Origin: Acidimicrobiaceae bacterium
GTDB taxonomy: Bacteria > Actinomycetota > Acidimicrobiia > Acidimicrobiales > Ilumatobacteraceae
Assembly: GCA_003455715.1 (NCBI GenBank)
Contig: DMQJ01000277.1
Span: 1,265 to 8,037 of the forward strand
Length of the DNA stretch: 6,773 nt
Direction of reading: 5' to 3'
Each line of letters begins with the position of its first letter. Position 1 is the first letter of the stretch. A model generated the notes under the pieces. The model ran no database searches. It saw only the letters and a program-made list of their open reading frames with translations, and had not been told where the DNA came from. Positions 1 to 5,612 of this stretch are shown here, in pieces. The translations under genes and the position numbers were made by a program.

Positions 1-322
1 CCCCGTCGAGGCCTGCGCGGGCGAGGTAGAACCCGCCGCTGCGGTAGTGCAACAGCGCTGGGTCGGAGGGGCGCAACCCCATGGCGACGGCCGCGTTGCT
101 CTCGTGGCCCGACGAGCCGATGGTGTAGTAGCCCTTGCCCTGGCTGCGCAGCCAACGGGCCGCAAGGTCGGTGTGGCGGCTGGCCACCTGGGCGTCGAAC
201 AGCGTGCGCATCGAAGCGGCCACCTCTGCCGCCAGCGGCGCCTCGGCAGGCGGGTGCGCCGCCAACTCCTCGAGGGCACTCACCAACTGTTGTTCCAGCG
301 CAACGCGATCGATGGACGGCAC
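1..322 (-). CDS. Thiamine-diphosphate-dependent 2-oxoacid dehydrogenase E1 component, N-terminal part (partial)
   Basis: The first 107 residues are visible; the rest lies beyond the left edge. E1 enzymes decarboxylate a 2-oxoacid (pyruvate or a branched-chain oxoacid) with thiamine diphosphate and pass the acyl group to the lipoyl E2 subunit in the cytosol. The N-terminus is a helical lead, then a segment reading RSQGKGYYTIGSSGHE, then NAAVAMGLRPSDPALLHYRS. This matches, from memory, the start of the E1-alpha fold, where the G-x-x-G-H-E stretch and the H-Y-R-S segment line the cofactor and substrate site. The GTG at 322 is the first start codon after an in-frame TAG at 367-365, which is also the stop of the acetyltransferase gene 42 bp upstream, so the two are probably co-transcribed. 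The ribosome site is weak (TTGGGA-like). Whether this is a separate alpha subunit or a fused alpha-beta E1 cannot be told from the visible part. The family call is fairly sure; the substrate is not. Confidence 0.82.
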   Translation of the reverse strand, partial: MPSIDRVALEQQLVSALEELAAHPPAEAPLAAEVAASMRTLFDAQVASRHTDLAARWLRSQGKGYYTIGSSGHESNAAVAMGLRPSDPALLHYRSGGFYLARAGLDG

Positions 323-364
323 GTTCCCAAGTGTGCCAGGCCAAGCCGTCGCGTGCCGCCGCGG

Positions 365-856
365 CTACACGTCGATTCGGTAGCGCACCACGGTGGGGTC
401 GTCGCTGCGTTGCACGACCGCGTTGTAGCGGTTGCACAGGTGCCGCATGCCTGTGTTCTCGCGCAGCACATCGGCGATGATTCGGCGCACACCACGCTTG
501 CGAGCGAGCGCCAGGAGTGCGTCCATCAGGCGAGTGCCAACACCCTGGCCCTGGTACTCGTCGATGATGGTGATGCTCAACTCAGGAGGTCCGGAGGGGC
601 CGCTGATCCAGCGAGCCACACCAACGGCCTTCCCTTCGGGATGATCGGGCAGATGGGCGGCGGCATCGAACGCCACCACGGCTGCATGGCGCCAGCCGTC
701 GACGTTGCGAAGCCGGTGCTTCACATCGTCGGGAAGCTCGCGAACCGCTGTGAAGAAGCGCAGATGACGCGACTCGGCGCTGAGTTCGGCGAACCCTTCT
801 TCGAAGTACCGGTCGAAGTCGTCCGGGGTTGCTTCGCGGGTAACGATGGCGGGCAC
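365..856 (-). CDS. GNAT-family N-acetyltransferase
   Basis: A 163-residue single-domain acetyltransferase that would move an acetyl group from acetyl-CoA to an amine on a small molecule or protein in the cytosol. The N-terminus (REATPDDFDRYFEEGFAELSAESRHLRFF, broken here by structure as strand 1 then the helix ending at about residue 35) has the S-x-E-S-R-x-L-R-F-F pattern common in GNATs and in GNAT domains of Pat-type protein acetyltransferases. Motif A follows at about residues 94-112, with the acetyl-CoA pyrophosphate loop Q102-G-Q-G-V-G107, and motif B at about 134-146 (N134, M137, Y144). The start is a GTG at 856. No ATG is in frame nearby and no clear Shine-Dalgarno precedes it, so the start is less sure than the identity. 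A hairpin at 914-951 separates it from the upstream small gene. It lies 42 bp before the E1 gene on the same strand, but nothing in the sequence shows the substrate. Confidence 0.88.
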   Translation of the reverse strand: MPAIVTREATPDDFDRYFEEGFAELSAESRHLRFFTAVRELPDDVKHRLRNVDGWRHAAVVAFDAAAHLPDHPEGKAVGVARWISGPSGPPELSITIIDEYQGQGVGTRLMDALLALARKRGVRRIIADVLRENTGMRHLCNRYNAVVQRSDDPTVVRYRIDV

Positions 857-913
857 ATGTTCGATGCGGTCAATGATGCCTGCCGCCGCGCCCAGGACGC
901 GACCATTGCCGGT

Positions 914-951
914 GCGACAGGTGCCACGCGGTGGCGCGTGTCACCTGTCGC
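914..951 (-). terminator. Long GC-rich hairpin, probable terminator of the antitoxin-like gene
   Basis: Outer arms 914-923 (GCGACAGGTG) and 942-951 (CACCTGTCGC) are perfect reverse complements. Inner arms 925-930 (CACGCG) and 935-940 (CGCGTG) continue the stem after one c/t mismatch (924/941), leaving a 4-nt loop (GTGG). This makes 16 base pairs with a single mismatch. It begins 12 nt past the stop of the minus-strand small gene and lies 57 nt before the GNAT start, a good place for a terminator. No T-tract follows, as is common for actinobacterial terminators. It could instead be a protein-binding palindrome or act in the GNAT leader. Confidence 0.7.
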
Positions 952-963
952 CGCGGCGTCAAC

Positions 964-1140
964 TCACTTGTCGTCGAGGTTCTCGATGACGTCCTTCACC
1001 TTCTCGGCGCCGGCCTCGATCTTGTCGTCGACCGAATCGGGGGCAACCTTCTGAGCGACGTCGGCCACCTTGTCGACGGCGCCCGCGGCAGCCTTCTTGT
1101 TCTTGCCGAGCAGGCCCTTGATCTTGTCGAGCAGTCCCAT
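964..1140 (-). CDS. Small MT0933/Rv0909-type antitoxin-like protein
   Basis: A 58-residue, lysine-, aspartate- and alanine-rich helical protein that opens MGLLDKIKGLLGKNKKAA and ends in VIENLDDK. The opening MG-x-x-D-K-x-K-x-L-L and the run of D-K-V / A-x-K-V amphipathic heptads resemble the MT0933/Rv0909 antitoxin family (Pfam MT0933_antitox), recalled from memory. The ATG at 1140 has a good ribosome site (AAAGGAAA at 1152-1145, 6 nt from AGGA to the start), which favours it over longer in-frame openings upstream. No toxin-sized ORF follows or precedes it: downstream is a hairpin, then an acetyltransferase; upstream is the divergent P450. It may be an orphan antitoxin-like or stress-response helical protein rather than part of a working pair. 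The gene is likely real; the function is uncertain. Confidence 0.75.
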   Translation of the reverse strand: MGLLDKIKGLLGKNKKAAAGAVDKVADVAQKVAPDSVDDKIEAGAEKVKDVIENLDDK

Positions 1141-1263
1141 GGTGTTTCCTTTCGTTGGGAGCAATGCGGCCGGAAGGCTTCCACATCGGCACCGTGCCGT
1201 AAAGGGTTTTCGTCGGCCGTTCGCTACGGTCGGGACTCTCACCGACGATCTGGGGGATCACCG
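1141..1263. promoter_or_regulatory. Divergent intergenic region with two short palindromes
   Basis: The 123-bp gap separates the divergent antitoxin-like gene and the P450 gene and must hold promoters for both. It contains two near-perfect palindromes: GGAAG-g-CTTCC at 1172-1182 and CGGCAC-c-GTGCCG at 1187-1199. Either could be an operator or a leader hairpin of the minus-strand gene. A TACGGT at 1225-1230 fits a TANNNT -10 box for the P450, but no convincing -35 lies upstream. No regulator gene is adjacent. Confidence 0.4.
1252..1257 (+). promoter_or_regulatory. Ribosome binding site of the P450 gene
   Basis: GGGGGA lies 6 nt before the ATG at 1264. It fixes that start over the longer open frame, which stays open back to 931 but would run antisense through the small gene at 964-1140. 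Confidence 0.65.
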
Positions 1264-2496
1264 ATGACACCGCAAGAAGCTGGGCAGGTCTTCGTCGACC
1301 CGGCCGCCTACGCCGACCCGACACGATTCCACGCCGCATGCGCCGTGCTGCGCCGCGACGACCCGATCCATCGGGTCGAGCATCCCGACTTCCTCCCGTT
1401 CCATGTGCTCACCAAACACGCCGACGTGCTCGAAGTGGAGTTGCACAACAAGGAGTGGGAGAACGCGCCCCGCCCGGTGATCTCCACCATCGAAGGCGAC
1501 CGTCGCCGCGAAGAGCAGGGCGATCTGCTGCGCACCCTCATCCACATGGACGACCCCGACCATCGTGCCTATCGCGGGGTCACCTCGGAGTGGTTCCTGC
1601 CCAAGAACCTCGCCCTGTTGGAGGACCGCCTCGGCGAGTTGGCCAAGCTGTCGGCGCAGCGCATGGTGGAGCTCGGCGGGGAGTGCGACTTTGCCCGCGA
1701 CATCGCCATGCAGTACCCGCTGCAGGTCATCCTGGCCATCCTCGGCCTGCCCGAAACCGACTACCCGCGCATGCTGAAGCTCACCCAGGAGCTGTTCGGC
1801 GCATCCGACCCCGAACTCACCCGCGGCCAGTCGATGGAAGACCTCATCGCCGTCATCCAGGACTTCTTCGTGTACTTCACGGCGCTCACCGAGGCTCGCA
1901 AGGCTGAGCCCACTTCCGACCTCGCCTCCGTCATCGCCAACGCTCAGCTCGATGGCCAGCCGATCGGCATCATGGAGCAGATCTCCTACTACGTCATCGT
2001 GGCCACGGCGGGCCACGACACCACGGCGTCGGCCATGGCCGGTGGCATGCAGGCGCTCATCGAACATCCCGACCAGTTGGCCCGCCTACAGGCCGACCCG
2101 TCACTCATCCCCAGTGCCGTCGACGAGATCATCCGCTGGGTCACCCCGGTGAAGCACTTCATGCGCAACTGCACCACCGAGTACACGCTGCGGGGCCACA
2201 CCTTCCAGCCCGGCGATGCGGTGCTGCTGTCGTACCCCAGCGCCAACCGCGACGAAGAGGTGTTCACCGACCCGTTCACGTTCGACGTCGGTCGCTCACC
2301 CAACAAGCATCTGGCCTTCGGGTTCGGGGTGCACTACTGCCTGGGCGCGATGCTCGCTCGCATGGAGATCAAGGCGTTGCTCACCGAGCTGCTGCCACGC
2401 CTCAAGCGCATCGAGTTGGCCGGTGAACCGGCCGAGATGCAGACCCTGTTCGTGGGTGGGTTGAAGCGCCTGCCCATCCGCTACGAGATCGCGTAA
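1264..2496 (+). CDS. Cytochrome P450 (soluble bacterial class)
   Basis: A 410-residue haem monooxygenase, the normal length for soluble bacterial P450s, with no membrane anchor. It would insert one oxygen atom from O2 into a hydrophobic substrate, using electrons from a ferredoxin and ferredoxin reductase that are not encoded here. The key motifs are all present and in order. The I-helix oxygen-activation motif is A249-G-H-D-T-T254, the K-helix E-x-x-R is E288-I-I-R291, and the haem loop is F352-G-F-G-V-H-Y-C359-L-G with C359 as the thiolate ligand. The C-terminal region (FVGGLKRLPIRYEI) and the stretch WVTPVKHFMR after the K-helix resemble, from memory, P450s acting on steroids, terpenoids or alkyl chains. 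That is only a hint, and I do not assign a CYP family. The F420-type oxidoreductase 41 bp downstream on the same strand suggests a joint oxidation pathway. Confidence 0.95.
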   Translation: MTPQEAGQVFVDPAAYADPTRFHAACAVLRRDDPIHRVEHPDFLPFHVLTKHADVLEVELHNKEWENAPRPVISTIEGDRRREEQGDLLRTLIHMDDPDHRAYRGVTSEWFLPKNLALLEDRLGELAKLSAQRMVELGGECDFARDIAMQYPLQVILAILGLPETDYPRMLKLTQELFGASDPELTRGQSMEDLIAVIQDFFVYFTALTEARKAEPTSDLASVIANAQLDGQPIGIMEQISYYVIVATAGHDTTASAMAGGMQALIEHPDQLARLQADPSLIPSAVDEIIRWVTPVKHFMRNCTTEYTLRGHTFQPGDAVLLSYPSANRDEEVFTDPFTFDVGRSPNKHLAFGFGVHYCLGAMLARMEIKALLTELLPRLKRIELAGEPAEMQTLFVGGLKRLPIRYEIA

Positions 2497-2537
2497 CCCG
2501 CGCTCCCTCACCGCCACCTCATCATTGGAGACGACAC

Positions 2538-3398
2538 ATGAAGCTCGGACTGATGTTTGCCAACACCATCTGGGGCGCCACCGGCCCCGGCGCCATCGAG
2601 ATCGCCGAGGCTGCCGAAGCAGGCGGCTTCGAATCCATCTGGACCGTCGAGCACGTGGTGGTGCCGTCGGGTTACGAGTCGAAGTACCCCTACGACAAGA
2701 GCGGCAAGATGGCTGGTGGCGCTGAAGAGTTCGACCTGCCCGACCCCCTCATCTGGCTGTCGTACGTGGCGGCGCGCACCAGTCGCATCAAGCTGGGCAC
2801 CGGCATTCTCATCCTTCCCCAGCGCAACCCGCTCATCGTCGCCAAGGAGCTCGCTTCACTCGACGCGCTGTCGGGCGGGCGCATGCTGCTGGGCATCGGT
2901 GTGGGCTGGCTGGCCGAAGAGTTCGAGGCGCTCGGTGTGACGTTCGGCGATCGCGGCGCGCGCTGCGACGACACGGTCGACATCCTGCGCAAGGCCTGGA
3001 CCGGCGAGAAGGTGAGCCACTCGTCACCGTTCGCCGAGTTCAGCAACTGCATCTCGCGACCGCGGCCCGCCAACGGCACCATCCCCATCGTGGTGGGTGG
3101 CGACTCCGACGCAGCGGCCCGCCGGGCCGGGCGATTGGGCGACGGCTACTTCCCCGGCAGCGGCGCCATCGATGATCTGCGCTCGCGCATTGCCGTGATG
3201 CGCTCGGCAGCCGAGGCCGCAGGCCGCGACCCCGACGCCATCGAGATCTCCGCCGGTGGCGGTGGCCGTTCGCTCGACGAGACACTCGCCCGTGCCGAGC
3301 AACTACGCGATCTGGGTGTCACCCGCATGATGCTGCCGCTCATGCCGGCCGAGATGGTGCAGCAGACGGGCGAGGCGCTCACCGCTCGCCTTGGCTGA
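2538..3398 (+). CDS. LLM-class (luciferase-like) flavin/F420-dependent oxidoreductase
   Basis: A 286-residue TIM-barrel protein of the luciferase-like monooxygenase superfamily, close in form to the group annotated in actinobacteria as probable F420-dependent oxidoreductases (TIGR03619/Rv2161c type, recalled from memory). These cytosolic enzymes move hydride between reduced F420 (or FMN) and a substrate such as an alcohol, ketone or enone. Recognisable parts are the N-terminal strand and helix (KLGLMFANT, IAEAAEAGGFESIW), SIWTVEHVVVP at 34-43, and the core block RIKLGTGILILPQRNP (83-98) followed by SGGRMLLGIGVGW (112-124). PIVVGGDSDAAARRAGRLGDG is at 183-203. The ATG at 2538 has GGAG at 2527-2530, 7 nt upstream. 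It sits 41 bp behind the P450 and probably shares its mRNA. Its last 20 bp overlap the end of the convergent regulator gene. The superfamily is certain; F420 rather than FMN is inferred. Confidence 0.92.
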   Translation: MKLGLMFANTIWGATGPGAIEIAEAAEAGGFESIWTVEHVVVPSGYESKYPYDKSGKMAGGAEEFDLPDPLIWLSYVAARTSRIKLGTGILILPQRNPLIVAKELASLDALSGGRMLLGIGVGWLAEEFEALGVTFGDRGARCDDTVDILRKAWTGEKVSHSSPFAEFSNCISRPRPANGTIPIVVGGDSDAAARRAGRLGDGYFPGSGAIDDLRSRIAVMRSAAEAAGRDPDAIEISAGGGGRSLDETLARAEQLRDLGVTRMMLPLMPAEMVQQTGEALTARLG

Positions 3399-3948
3399 GC
3401 ACGTGGGCGCGCTCGCCGTCGCGGTCGAACACCATGATCACCTCTGCGCGGCGACCCACTGCCTGCACCGCGTGAGGGGTCATCGTTGAGAACTCTGCGG
3501 CCTCGCCGGCTCGCACCATGAACTGACGCTCGCCGAGCGTGAGCCGCACCACGCCCGTGAGCACGAACATCCAGTCGTGCCCAGGGTGCACCTGCTGCTC
3601 CGGTGGGGTGTCGACCGGCTCGAACCGCATCTTCACCGCCGTCATGGTGGCGCCGGGGCGGCTGAGCACCCAGGTGGTGAGCCCCGGGCGGCCTGTTGGG
3701 GTGGGGCGGATCACCACGTCACCGTCGTCGTCGGCGGCGAGGAGTTCGTCGAGGGCGACGCCGAGCGCACGCGCCAAGGGCACGAGCACATCGAGGCTGA
3801 TGGTGCGACGCCCCGTCTCGATGCGGCTCAGCGTGGAGGGGCTGAGGCCTGCCCGCTCCGCGAGTTGGTCGAGCGACCAGCCCGCTCGCTGGCGCAGTGC
3901 CCGCAGGCGTGCCCGGGTGGTGGCTTCGATGTGATCGCCCATGGCCAT
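3379..3948 (-). CDS. XRE-family transcriptional regulator with C-terminal cupin domain
   Basis: A 189-residue regulator. Residues 14-67 form a helix-turn-helix of the lambda-repressor/XRE type: LRALRQRAGWSLDQLAERAG, then LSPSTLSRIETGRR as the recognition helix, then the closing helix pair up to about 70. Residues 104-176 form a small beta-barrel cupin, with H121-P-G-H124-D-W-M-F-V-L-T-G and a second motif with the histidine of TPHAV at 159. Such proteins bind DNA as dimers and sense a small ligand or metal in the cupin. The glutamate often present in cupin motif 1 is absent here, so metal binding is doubtful. The ATG at 3948 is chosen over the ATG at 3942 because GGAGGG at 3960-3955 is 6 nt away from it. 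The frame stays open far upstream only as antisense to the flavoprotein gene. It is divergent from that gene, so control of it and of itself through the shared 72-bp gap is likely. Confidence 0.93.
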   Translation of the reverse strand: MAMGDHIEATTRARLRALRQRAGWSLDQLAERAGLSPSTLSRIETGRRTISLDVLVPLARALGVALDELLAADDDGDVVIRPTPTGRPGLTTWVLSRPGATMTAVKMRFEPVDTPPEQQVHPGHDWMFVLTGVVRLTLGERQFMVRAGEAAEFSTMTPHAVQAVGRRAEVIMVFDRDGERAHVLSQGER

Positions 3949-3954
3949 AGTCTG

Positions 3955-3960
3955 CCCTCC
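3955..3960 (-). promoter_or_regulatory. Ribosome binding site of the XRE-cupin regulator
   Basis: On the minus strand this reads GGAGGG, 6 nt before the ATG at 3948. It decides between two in-frame ATGs (3948 and 3942). Confidence 0.7.
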
Positions 3961-3962
3961 GT

Positions 3963-3988
3963 CTTGCGAATATTGCAAGGCACCTTGC
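3963..3988. promoter_or_regulatory. Probable operator: alternating CTTGC / GCAAG half-sites
   Basis: Three half-sites follow each other: CTTGC at 3963-3967, GCAAGG at 3975-3980 and CCTTGC at 3983-3988. The first pair is an inverted repeat with a 7-nt AT-rich core (GAATATT). The second pair is an inverted repeat with a 2-nt spacer; the middle half-site is shared. It lies between the XRE-cupin gene and the flavoprotein-methyltransferase gene, over the places where both promoters should be. Binding by the adjacent regulator is inferred from position and symmetry. Confidence 0.6.
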
Positions 3989-4012
3989 GTTCTGCGCAGG
4001 GCGGCGTACCGT
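3985..4012 (+). promoter_or_regulatory. Candidate promoter of the flavoprotein-methyltransferase gene, possibly leaderless
   Basis: TTGCGT (3985-3990) and TACCGT (4007-4012) are 16 bp apart and fit an actinobacterial -35 and TANNNT -10 pair. The -10 ends 8 nt before the ATG at 4021, so transcription would begin at or next to the start codon. In agreement, no Shine-Dalgarno-like sequence precedes the ATG. The -35 overlaps the last half-site of the proposed operator, which would allow repression. Confidence 0.45.
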
Positions 4013-4020
4013 ACCACGGC

Positions 4021-5589
4021 ATGACAGAACACGACCTTGTGGTGATCGGTGGCGGAGCAACGGGGCTGGCGGCAGCAGTGCAGATGGGCCGCATGCGGCG
4101 CACTGTCGCGGTGATCGACAGCGGGAGACCACGCAACGCTCCGGCCGGGCACATGCACAGCTACCCCGGCCTCGACGGCGTGGCCCCGGTCGACTACCTC
4201 GCCACGGTACGCGCCGAGGCGCGGCACTATGGCGCCACGTTCACGAGCGGGGAGGCCGTCCGCGTGAGCGGCGACGTTCATGATGGATTCGTGGTCACAC
4301 TCGCCGACGGGAACCGCATCCGCGGCCGTCGGGTGCTGCTGGCCACCGGCATCACCGATCTGCTCCCCGACATCCCCGGCGTTCGCGAGCGGTGGGGCAA
4401 CGACGTGATCCATTGCCCGTTCTGCCACGGGTGGGAAGTGCGCGACCAGCGGATCGTGGTGGTCGACACGCACGGCCTCGGTGGGCACCAAGCGACGCTG
4501 TTCCGCCAGTTGAGCCCCGAGGTGACGCTCGTGGTGCACTCCGGTGACGGCCCCGACGAAGCGACCGCCGGAGGCCTCGCCGCACTTGGCGTCACGGTGG
4601 TGCACGCAGCGGTGGAACGCGTTCGGCAGGCCGACGATGGACGCGTGGCGGGGGTGGTGTTGGTCGACGGAACGGCGGTCGACGCCGATGTCGTGGTGGT
4701 GGGCGCACCGTTCCGCCCCAACCTGGACTCGCTTGTGCTCGCGGGGCTGCAGCTGGCCCCCCATCCGAGCGGCCTCGGTGATGTGGTGACGGTCGATGAG
4801 ACCTGCCGCACCAACCTTCCCGGGGTGCTCGCCGCCGGCAACCTGGTCGACCCGAGCCAGCAGGTGCTGCAGGCCGCGGCGCAGGGAGCGCGCCTCGGCG
4901 GGTTGCTCACCGCCGAGTTGATCCACGACGACATCGCTCGTTTGCAGACGGCGCAGCGCGACGCGACCTTCTGGGACACGCGGTACGGCAACCAACCGGG
5001 GCAGATGTGGAGCGGTCGAGTGAACGGCTCGTTCGAAGTGGAGTTGACCGGCGCGCTCTCCACCGTGGCGCCCGGTCGTGCGCTCGACGTGGGCTGCGGC
5101 GAGGGGGCCGACGCCATCTGGCTCGCCCAGCGCGGTTGGGACGTGACCGCTGTCGACATCTCGCCCACCGCGGTGGAGCGGGCCGCAGCCGCAGCAGCCG
5201 ACCATGGGGTGAAGGTCCGGTTCGAGGCACGCGACCTCGTCACGCACCCGCCCGCACCTGGCAGCTTCGACATGGTGAGCATTCAGTACCCGGCGTTGCG
5301 TCGCGACGCCGGTCCGTCGGGTGTGCTCGCACTGTGGGATGCACTCGATCGCGGCGGCACGATGCTCGTGGTGTGGCACGCACCGCTCGACCCCGATGGC
5401 GAGCACCAGCCGGGGCATGGTGCGTTCGACCCAACACGGTTCGTCTCGTCTTCCGATCTGCTGGCCTGGCTGCGTGAGTACCGGGGCCATGAGTTGACCG
5501 TCGACGTGCACGAGCGGCGGCCGCGTCCGAACCCGCCCACCAACTCACATCATGTCGACGACGTCGTGATGCGACTGCGTCGAGCCTGA
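4021..5589 (+). CDS. Fusion of thioredoxin-reductase-like flavoprotein and class I SAM-dependent methyltransferase
   Basis: One uninterrupted 522-residue frame with two enzymes. Residues 1-300 are a two-domain thioredoxin-reductase-like flavoprotein. The FAD loop is G10-G-G-A-T-G15, a redox-active C132-P-F-C135 is followed by HGWE, and a late FAD motif A271-A-G-N274 has Asn where thioredoxin reductase has Asp. The second dinucleotide-binding loop is degenerate (D149-T-H-G-L-G154 in place of GxGxxG), so normal NADPH use is doubtful. Residues 310-522 are a Rossmann methyltransferase. It opens with FWDTRYG and WSG, motif I is L355-D-V-G-C-G-E-G362, and the acidic ribose-binding residue is D379 in VTAVDIS. 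This resembles TehB or thiopurine-type enzymes. The fusion suggests thiol or disulfide redox chemistry on a small molecule joined to its methylation. I recall similar fusions annotated in actinobacteria, but know of no assigned function. Regulation by the divergent XRE-cupin gene is likely. The ATG at 4021 directly precedes the FAD motif. Confidence 0.93.
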   Translation: MTEHDLVVIGGGATGLAAAVQMGRMRRTVAVIDSGRPRNAPAGHMHSYPGLDGVAPVDYLATVRAEARHYGATFTSGEAVRVSGDVHDGFVVTLADGNRIRGRRVLLATGITDLLPDIPGVRERWGNDVIHCPFCHGWEVRDQRIVVVDTHGLGGHQATLFRQLSPEVTLVVHSGDGPDEATAGGLAALGVTVVHAAVERVRQADDGRVAGVVLVDGTAVDADVVVVGAPFRPNLDSLVLAGLQLAPHPSGLGDVVTVDETCRTNLPGVLAAGNLVDPSQQVLQAAAQGARLGGLLTAELIHDDIARLQTAQRDATFWDTRYGNQPGQMWSGRVNGSFEVELTGALSTVAPGRALDVGCGEGADAIWLAQRGWDVTAVDISPTAVERAAAAAADHGVKVRFEARDLVTHPPAPGSFDMVSIQYPALRRDAGPSGVLALWDALDRGGTMLVVWHAPLDPDGEHQPGHGAFDPTRFVSSSDLLAWLREYRGHELTVDVHERRPRPNPPTNSHHVDDVVMRLRRA

Positions 5590-5612
5590 CGCGGCCGGCG
5601 AACTGCCTGGGT

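Noticed and set aside
47..1054. Long plus-strand open frame of 335 codons
   Set aside because: It runs antisense to the E1, GNAT and small antitoxin-like genes, which have clear family motifs; its protein is His/Arg/Val-rich with no recognisable domain, a usual shadow in GC-rich DNA.
931..1263. N-terminal extension of the P450 frame
   Set aside because: The extra 111 residues match no P450 feature and lie antisense to the small gene; the ATG at 1264 has a good ribosome site and gives the family's usual length.
1258..2067. Minus-strand open frame of 269 codons
   Set aside because: Antisense shadow inside the P450 gene, with no domain signal.
3577..4020. N-terminal extension of the fusion gene frame
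   Set aside because: It overlaps the regulator gene antisense and shows no domain; the FAD-binding strand starts a few residues after the ATG at 4021, as is normal for this fold.
3949..5511. Very long upstream extension of the XRE-cupin frame
   Set aside because: This part is antisense to the flavoprotein-methyltransferase gene and is low-complexity His/Arg-rich; the helix-turn-helix domain begins just after the ATG at 3948 with its own ribosome site.
5590..5612. Possible shared terminator between the convergent fusion and lipoprotein genes
   Set aside because: The 23-bp gap has only a short GC palindrome (GCCGGC) and no T-tract; not enough to call.
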